Positions 60,546 to 64,000 of a stretch of 64,000 nt of DNA are shown here, one piece after another. The position numbers were made by a program, and so were the translations under genes. This stretch comes from Scatomorpha sp040765295 (GTDB lineage: Bacteria; Bacillota; Clostridia; Oscillospirales; Oscillospiraceae). A model generated the notes under the pieces. It was not told the DNA's origin, did not search any database, and was given only the letters and a program-made list of their open reading frames with translations. Position 1 is the stretch's first letter. Every line of letters starts with the position of its first letter. Location of the stretch: contig JAXGSB010000001.1 of NCBI GenBank assembly GCA_040765295.1, forward strand, positions 124,001 through 188,000, in the 5' to 3' direction.

Positions 60546-62059
60546 TTAAGCAATAAATTTATCATCCCTGCCGCGCATAAAAGATTTCATAATTTTAGTG
60601 AAGAGGCCGGAATCCTCAAGCTCTTCAATGATTTCTCTTTGTGGGAAGTCAATCGGCTTGGCCTCTCTTTCCTCATAGAGGGTGATTTTGCCGTTTTCTC
60701 CGAAGGGCTCGCGACCTGGAATGCTTCCTTCTTTCATGAATGCAATCCAGTCGTTTTGCAGAAGCTCCGTTTGCCACAGATTTTTTTCTGTCGGAGTTCT
60801 CTCGATATCTCGGATAGTCCCGAAAATAAAGGGCAGTTCTGCGCAGTGGTAGGCGCCCCTAAGACCGTTCCAGATACTCGGCACGAAATTCATGCGATAT
60901 CCGTAACACGGAGCCGACTTGGAATAAAGCTTCATTTCCCGCAAGGCCATAACATGGAAAAAAGTCTCCATCATTTTAAACTGCATTTGTATAAGGTTCG
61001 GATACCCCTTGCGCAATTCCTCTGCAAAGCGCAATCCCTCCGGCCCATATCGTTTCAGGCAACTTTTGCGGAAGTCCGCTTCTTTTGTCTCAATCCCCAG
61101 ACCTTTGTACCAAGACCTGTTATCGACCATCTTAAGTTCGTCCTCTGTTGTGCCCAGCATAACGGGCTTTGAAGCGAAGTCACCTCTTTCTTTCAGGCGA
61201 GCAGCGTGGTCTTTCAGAAAAACGCCGTCTACAACAGGTTTTGAAAGCAACTCAAGCGGCATTTTCAATCGGATAAGTTTTTTCCAGGGGAGAGAAAGCA
61301 ACTCTTCGGAGCCGGACAAGCGGTTGAGCTTTAAAAAATTGTCTGCAATTTTTTCGGCCTGCTCTACAGTCATGCAGTCGCCTAATCCCGCGGAACAAAC
61401 AACCAACTTGTCAAAATATAGGGAACTTTCTTCGTTCATCATTTGCATAGAAGCGGAAAGCCCGCCGGCCGACTGCCCCATTAATGTGATGTTTTCCGAG
61501 TCTCCGCCGAAGGCGGAAATATTTTTCCTCACCCACTTGAGAGCGCACTGCTGGTCAAAAAAACCGCGATTCGCCGAGAGTTTTCCATTGAGCATGACGG
61601 GAATAAACCCGGGTACGGACAAGCGGTAGTTGACGGTCACGACAACAATGCCTTTTGCGGCAAGATATTTTCCGTTATAAAGAGGAGTCGTGCCTGAACC
61701 GTAAGTGAAGCCGCCGCCGTGAATGAAAACCAGCACCGGTTTTTTCCCTGCATGTCGCTCGTCCATATATTGAGCACAAAAGCGTTTTCGTCTGTTTTGT
61801 CACTTTCCGTTAAAATTTCCTTGCGCATCATCGGATTTTTAAGAAAAATATTTATGAGCGGAGGCACTTTATTTTGAGGAAAACGCATTCCCTCCCCTGA
61901 GTTGACCGTTTGTTTGTCATAGCTTTCTATCATTTGGGGCATGCCGAAGCGCTCGGCTTTAGCATAGGGAATGCCGAGGAAGCTAAGAATTTCAACATTG
62001 TTCACTTTTTCGTCTTCATAAACAAAAGTTCCCGAGTTTAAGCGCATTTTTCTTTTCAT
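60546..62059 (-). pseudogene. Type B carboxylesterase broken by a one-base frameshift
   Basis: Two overlapping frames together give one carboxylesterase. The first (62059 to ~61745) has ILSFLGIPYAKAERFG and NAFVLNIWTSDMQGK. The second (~61745 to 60546) continues KPVLVFIHGGGFTYGSG, the oxyanion-hole motif, then GQSAGG with the catalytic Ser and CAELPFIFGT with the His region. The frames join at a run of six A on the minus strand (T on plus, 61740-61745); one more A restores a continuous protein. It may be a true mutation, slippage-based phase switching or a sequencing error. GAGG lies 5 bases before the ATG at 62059. Confidence 0.85.
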
Positions 62060-62073
62060 AGAATCCTCGCTTT

Positions 62074-62994
62074 CTAAAGGATGCTTATAAGTGCCGCATA
62101 TTCGTCATAGGTGCTTTTAGCGGCTTTGTTAATTCTTCCAATTCCGTAGCAGTGGGGCATGCCCGGCTCTATATGGATTTTATAATCCGCTCCGGCCCTC
62201 TCCAGAGATTTTTTATAGACGGGCGCGGCATAGACAAGACTTTCTTTCTCACCAAAATAAAGATAAATCTTTCCGGCATTTCGGAAATCTCCGTGAGCGG
62301 TATGGATGAGCCAATGTTCCAAGTCTTGTCCGCATTTGTGAATTTGCCCATAGGCCTCCACCATATCTGCGGTAACATAGGGGTCTATGCCCCGAAGGGA
62401 CTCAAGGCTCTGTTTTTCGGCTTGATTTGCCGGCACATGACCGGGGGACAGACCGATGGTCAGGGCGGGCATGGGAAGCCCTTCTTCGTAGTAATTGTTC
62501 CATGAAATCATCGTCATAGCTGCCGTCGCCCCGAAAGACAGACCTAGAACTGCTATGTTTTCATGACTGTAGTCATTTAGCATGGCTCTGTAGCTTTCAA
62601 AGATCATATTGTAGGATTCTTTGATGGGATGCTTAGTGGAAGGCGGGTAAAACGGATAGTAAATTTCTGCATCTACCCGCTTTAAAAGTTTTTTTGCAAG
62701 AAAAAGCTGGGATCGGTAATAGTTATAGACTCCTCCTCCTCCGCCGATATAAAGAATCGCTCTATCGGGGTTTTGTCCCTTCTTTTTCATCCGCAGGCAG
62801 TGATAAGATCCTGTCTGTGTGCGGATTTTCAGGTCTTTATATACAAGACCCCACCTGTTCCTTGGAAGTTTAAAAACTTGGCGCTCATTGTGCTTTTTGG
62901 CGTGGGCGTAGATTTCTTCAGCTTTCTCGGCCGGCGGGCATAAGTAATGAAACAACCACAAGGCGCCCATAATCATTTTGTTGCTGAGTTTCAT
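62074..62994 (-). CDS. Alpha/beta hydrolase (esterase/acetyl-hydrolase-like)
   Basis: A 306-residue hydrolase. The oxyanion region ILYIGGGGGVYNYYRS is early, the nucleophile elbow is LGLSFGATAAMTM and the C-terminal His is in GMPHCYG. A hydrophobic N-terminal ~30 residues may form a membrane anchor. It lies 15 bp before the broken carboxylesterase in the same direction. Substrate unknown; ester hydrolysis of an imported chelator is one idea. Confidence 0.78.
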   Translation of the reverse strand: MKLSNKMIMGALWLFHYLCPPAEKAEEIYAHAKKHNERQVFKLPRNRWGLVYKDLKIRTQTGSYHCLRMKKKGQNPDRAILYIGGGGGVYNYYRSQLFLAKKLLKRVDAEIYYPFYPPSTKHPIKESYNMIFESYRAMLNDYSHENIAVLGLSFGATAAMTMISWNNYYEEGLPMPALTIGLSPGHVPANQAEKQSLESLRGIDPYVTADMVEAYGQIHKCGQDLEHWLIHTAHGDFRNAGKIYLYFGEKESLVYAAPVYKKSLERAGADYKIHIEPGMPHCYGIGRINKAAKSTYDEYAALISIL

Positions 62995-63001
62995 AAGCGC
63001 T

Positions 63002-63787
63002 TCACTTTCTCCCGCAAAGGATTGCCGAGCGCCTCAGGCTGTATATTGCCGCCTCTTTTTTGGTCATGAACATGTCGTCTGTCGTATCGATAAGCCTGAC
63101 ATCCTCATAGCCCATGTCTTTTAATTGTTTGACAAAAGACTGCATATCTCCATACTTTCCCTTGGAGAATATGTCGTGAATTGCAAAGCTGCCGCCCTTT
63201 TTCAGCAGGCGAAGCGTTTCGAGAAGGAGTTTTTTCCTGCTCACGCCGACAATGTTGTGATAGACATAGTTGCTGGCCACAGCGTCAAAACTTTCGTCCG
63301 GAAAATCCAAATTTATTGCGTTTCCATCTCTAAACTCTACATTGTCAACATTTTCCGCCCTTGCATTTTGTTCACCGAGCTTTTTGCTGTAAGAGGAGTA
63401 TTCTTTGCCCCAACGGTCAATTCCAATGATTTTGGCTGTCGGATTCTTTTTTGCCAGAGCTATTGTCAAAGCTCCGCTGCCGCAGCCGACATCCAGTATA
63501 AGCCCGCCCTCCGGCGCTTTTACATAATCGGAGACTCCTTCAACAATTTCTTTTGAGAGTTTACGATTGCCGTTATAGGAAAAAGCGCAATACATTCTTG
63601 TCATCCAAAGGAAAATGCCCGTTAGTATAGTGCCGGCAGCAAGAAAGACAGAAGAAAACAAAGCTTTCTTCTTTACAGACTGCAGCAGGCCTTGCAGAAA
63701 AATTGCTATTGCATATGAAAGAAAAGCAAAGAAGGCCAACAAATACAGCAGATATTTCGGCACCCAGTTTCTGTAATTCGCTTTCAT
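63002..63787 (-). CDS. Membrane-anchored class I SAM methyltransferase
   Basis: A 261-residue protein. Two N-terminal hydrophobic helices (about 12-30 and 42-62) precede a methyltransferase domain with GLILDVGCGSGALTIALAKK (motif I), IIGIDRWGKEYSSYSKKLG, FRDGNAINLDFPDESFDAVAS and ETLRLLKKGGSFAIHDIF. It should face the cytoplasm at the membrane. CTAGGAGGAAAT precedes the ATG. Lipid-like or membrane-bound substrates are likely. Confidence 0.85.
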   Translation of the reverse strand: MKANYRNWVPKYLLYLLAFFAFLSYAIAIFLQGLLQSVKKKALFSSVFLAAGTILTGIFLWMTRMYCAFSYNGNRKLSKEIVEGVSDYVKAPEGGLILDVGCGSGALTIALAKKNPTAKIIGIDRWGKEYSSYSKKLGEQNARAENVDNVEFRDGNAINLDFPDESFDAVASNYVYHNIVGVSRKKLLLETLRLLKKGGSFAIHDIFSKGKYGDMQSFVKQLKDMGYEDVRLIDTTDDMFMTKKEAAIYSLRRSAILCGRK

Positions 63788-63807
63788 ATTTCCTCCTAGT
63801 TTCCGTT

Positions 63808-64000
63808 TTAATATCCTTTTTCAATAATCGCTATCGAGCAGGGAATAAAACCGTCTATTTTTATGTGCAGGGCATCAATATAGCCCGCATCCAAGAAAAA
63901 CTGCCGATAGGATGAAAAACTGAACTTTTGTTTGAAGCCCGCACCGAATTTTCCGGCAATTTTTGCGAACCTATTTTCTTTTTTGCTAGTTTGCTTGTTT
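63808..64000 (-). CDS. Partial C-terminus of a SAM-methyltransferase-like protein, cut by window edge
   Basis: The minus-strand frame is open from the right edge to the TAA at 63810-63808, 63 visible residues ending in IKIDGFIPCSIAIIEKGY. A tail of the form ..I.G.IPC.IA.IEK is common at the end of class I SAM methyltransferases in such clusters. The beginning lies outside the window. It ends 21 bp before the next gene, so it belongs to the same operon. Confidence 0.6.
   Translation of the reverse strand, partial: NKQTSKKENRFAKIAGKFGAGFKQKFSFSSYRQFFLDAGYIDALHIKIDGFIPCSIAIIEKGY

Noticed and set aside
61009..61629. 206-residue plus-strand frame inside the carboxylesterase
   Set aside because: Antisense of the esterase; no ribosome site or domain.

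Overview
The window looks like a chromosomal segment of an anaerobic Bacillota bacterium, most likely class Clostridia. The support is a block hprK-murB-rapZ-glmR-whiA, an infC-rpmI-rplT operon with an L20-type leader, an IreB-family gene, a UPF0735 ACT protein beside homoserine dehydrogenase, ECF-type transporters, sigma-A-like promoters and strong AGGAGG ribosome sites. Species cannot be named from the sequence. A few genes (GT25, GT10, a Wzm/Wzt-type exporter) also occur in diderm Firmicutes, so the cell-envelope type is left open.

Region 1 (1-23.5 kb) is a cell-surface polysaccharide locus. It holds a GT4-GT2 fusion cut by the left window edge, a GT10 fucosyltransferase, capE/capF/capG (UDP-N-acetyl-L-fucosamine synthesis), a GT-C-like membrane protein, a tandem GT2, a GT4, a complete dTDP-L-rhamnose set (rfbA-C-B-D, minus strand), a GT25, a GT2 and a two-gene ABC polysaccharide exporter. 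A TlpA-like lipoprotein, an endonuclease/exonuclease/phosphatase protein and an unknown helical protein follow the exporter. The 2.4-13.3 kb part is visibly AT-richer than its surroundings, which suggests a horizontally exchanged cassette. An unrelated LigB/AmmeMemoRadiSam-B-like gene lies inside the locus.

Region 2 (23.5-27.3 kb, minus strand) encodes a macro-domain protein with a helical C-terminal domain, a von Willebrand A protein, a 91-residue protein, a SHOCT-domain protein and an acetyltransferase. It has a terminator, a dyad and a hairpin that overlaps the ribosome site of the vWA gene.

Region 3 (27.3-41.2 kb) is core genome: infC-rpmI-rplT, hprK to whiA, a complete IS200-type element, ireB, tRNA-Arg(CCG), apbE, recG, an ACT regulator, hom and lysC. 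It is followed by a decayed second IS200 transposase.

Region 4 (41.8-50.5 kb, plus strand) is a metal-related region. A promoter is overlapped by a 13-bp-arm palindrome resembling DtxR-family operators. Behind it lie a FecE-like ATPase, a cytosolic binding-protein-like protein, a methyltransferase, a FepB/BtuF-like lipoprotein, a FecCD permease, a cysteine-containing HypB/CobW-like GTPase and an ABC ATPase with a DUF1858/ScdA-like N-terminus. Then comes a separately controlled ArsR repressor with a six-cysteine tail and an ABC-2 exporter. The combination of importer, GTPase, orphan ATPase and methyltransferase is the best candidate here for an undescribed system.

Region 5 (50.5-64 kb, minus strand) carries four methyltransferases (one cut by the right edge), alpha/beta hydrolases, a carboxylesterase broken by a one-base frameshift, two YbtP/YbtQ-like ABC half-transporters and a full ECF transporter (MptD-type S, T, fused A1A2). 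This layout resembles siderophore import loci such as that of equibactin, so regions 4 and 5 may serve the same or related metal uptake.
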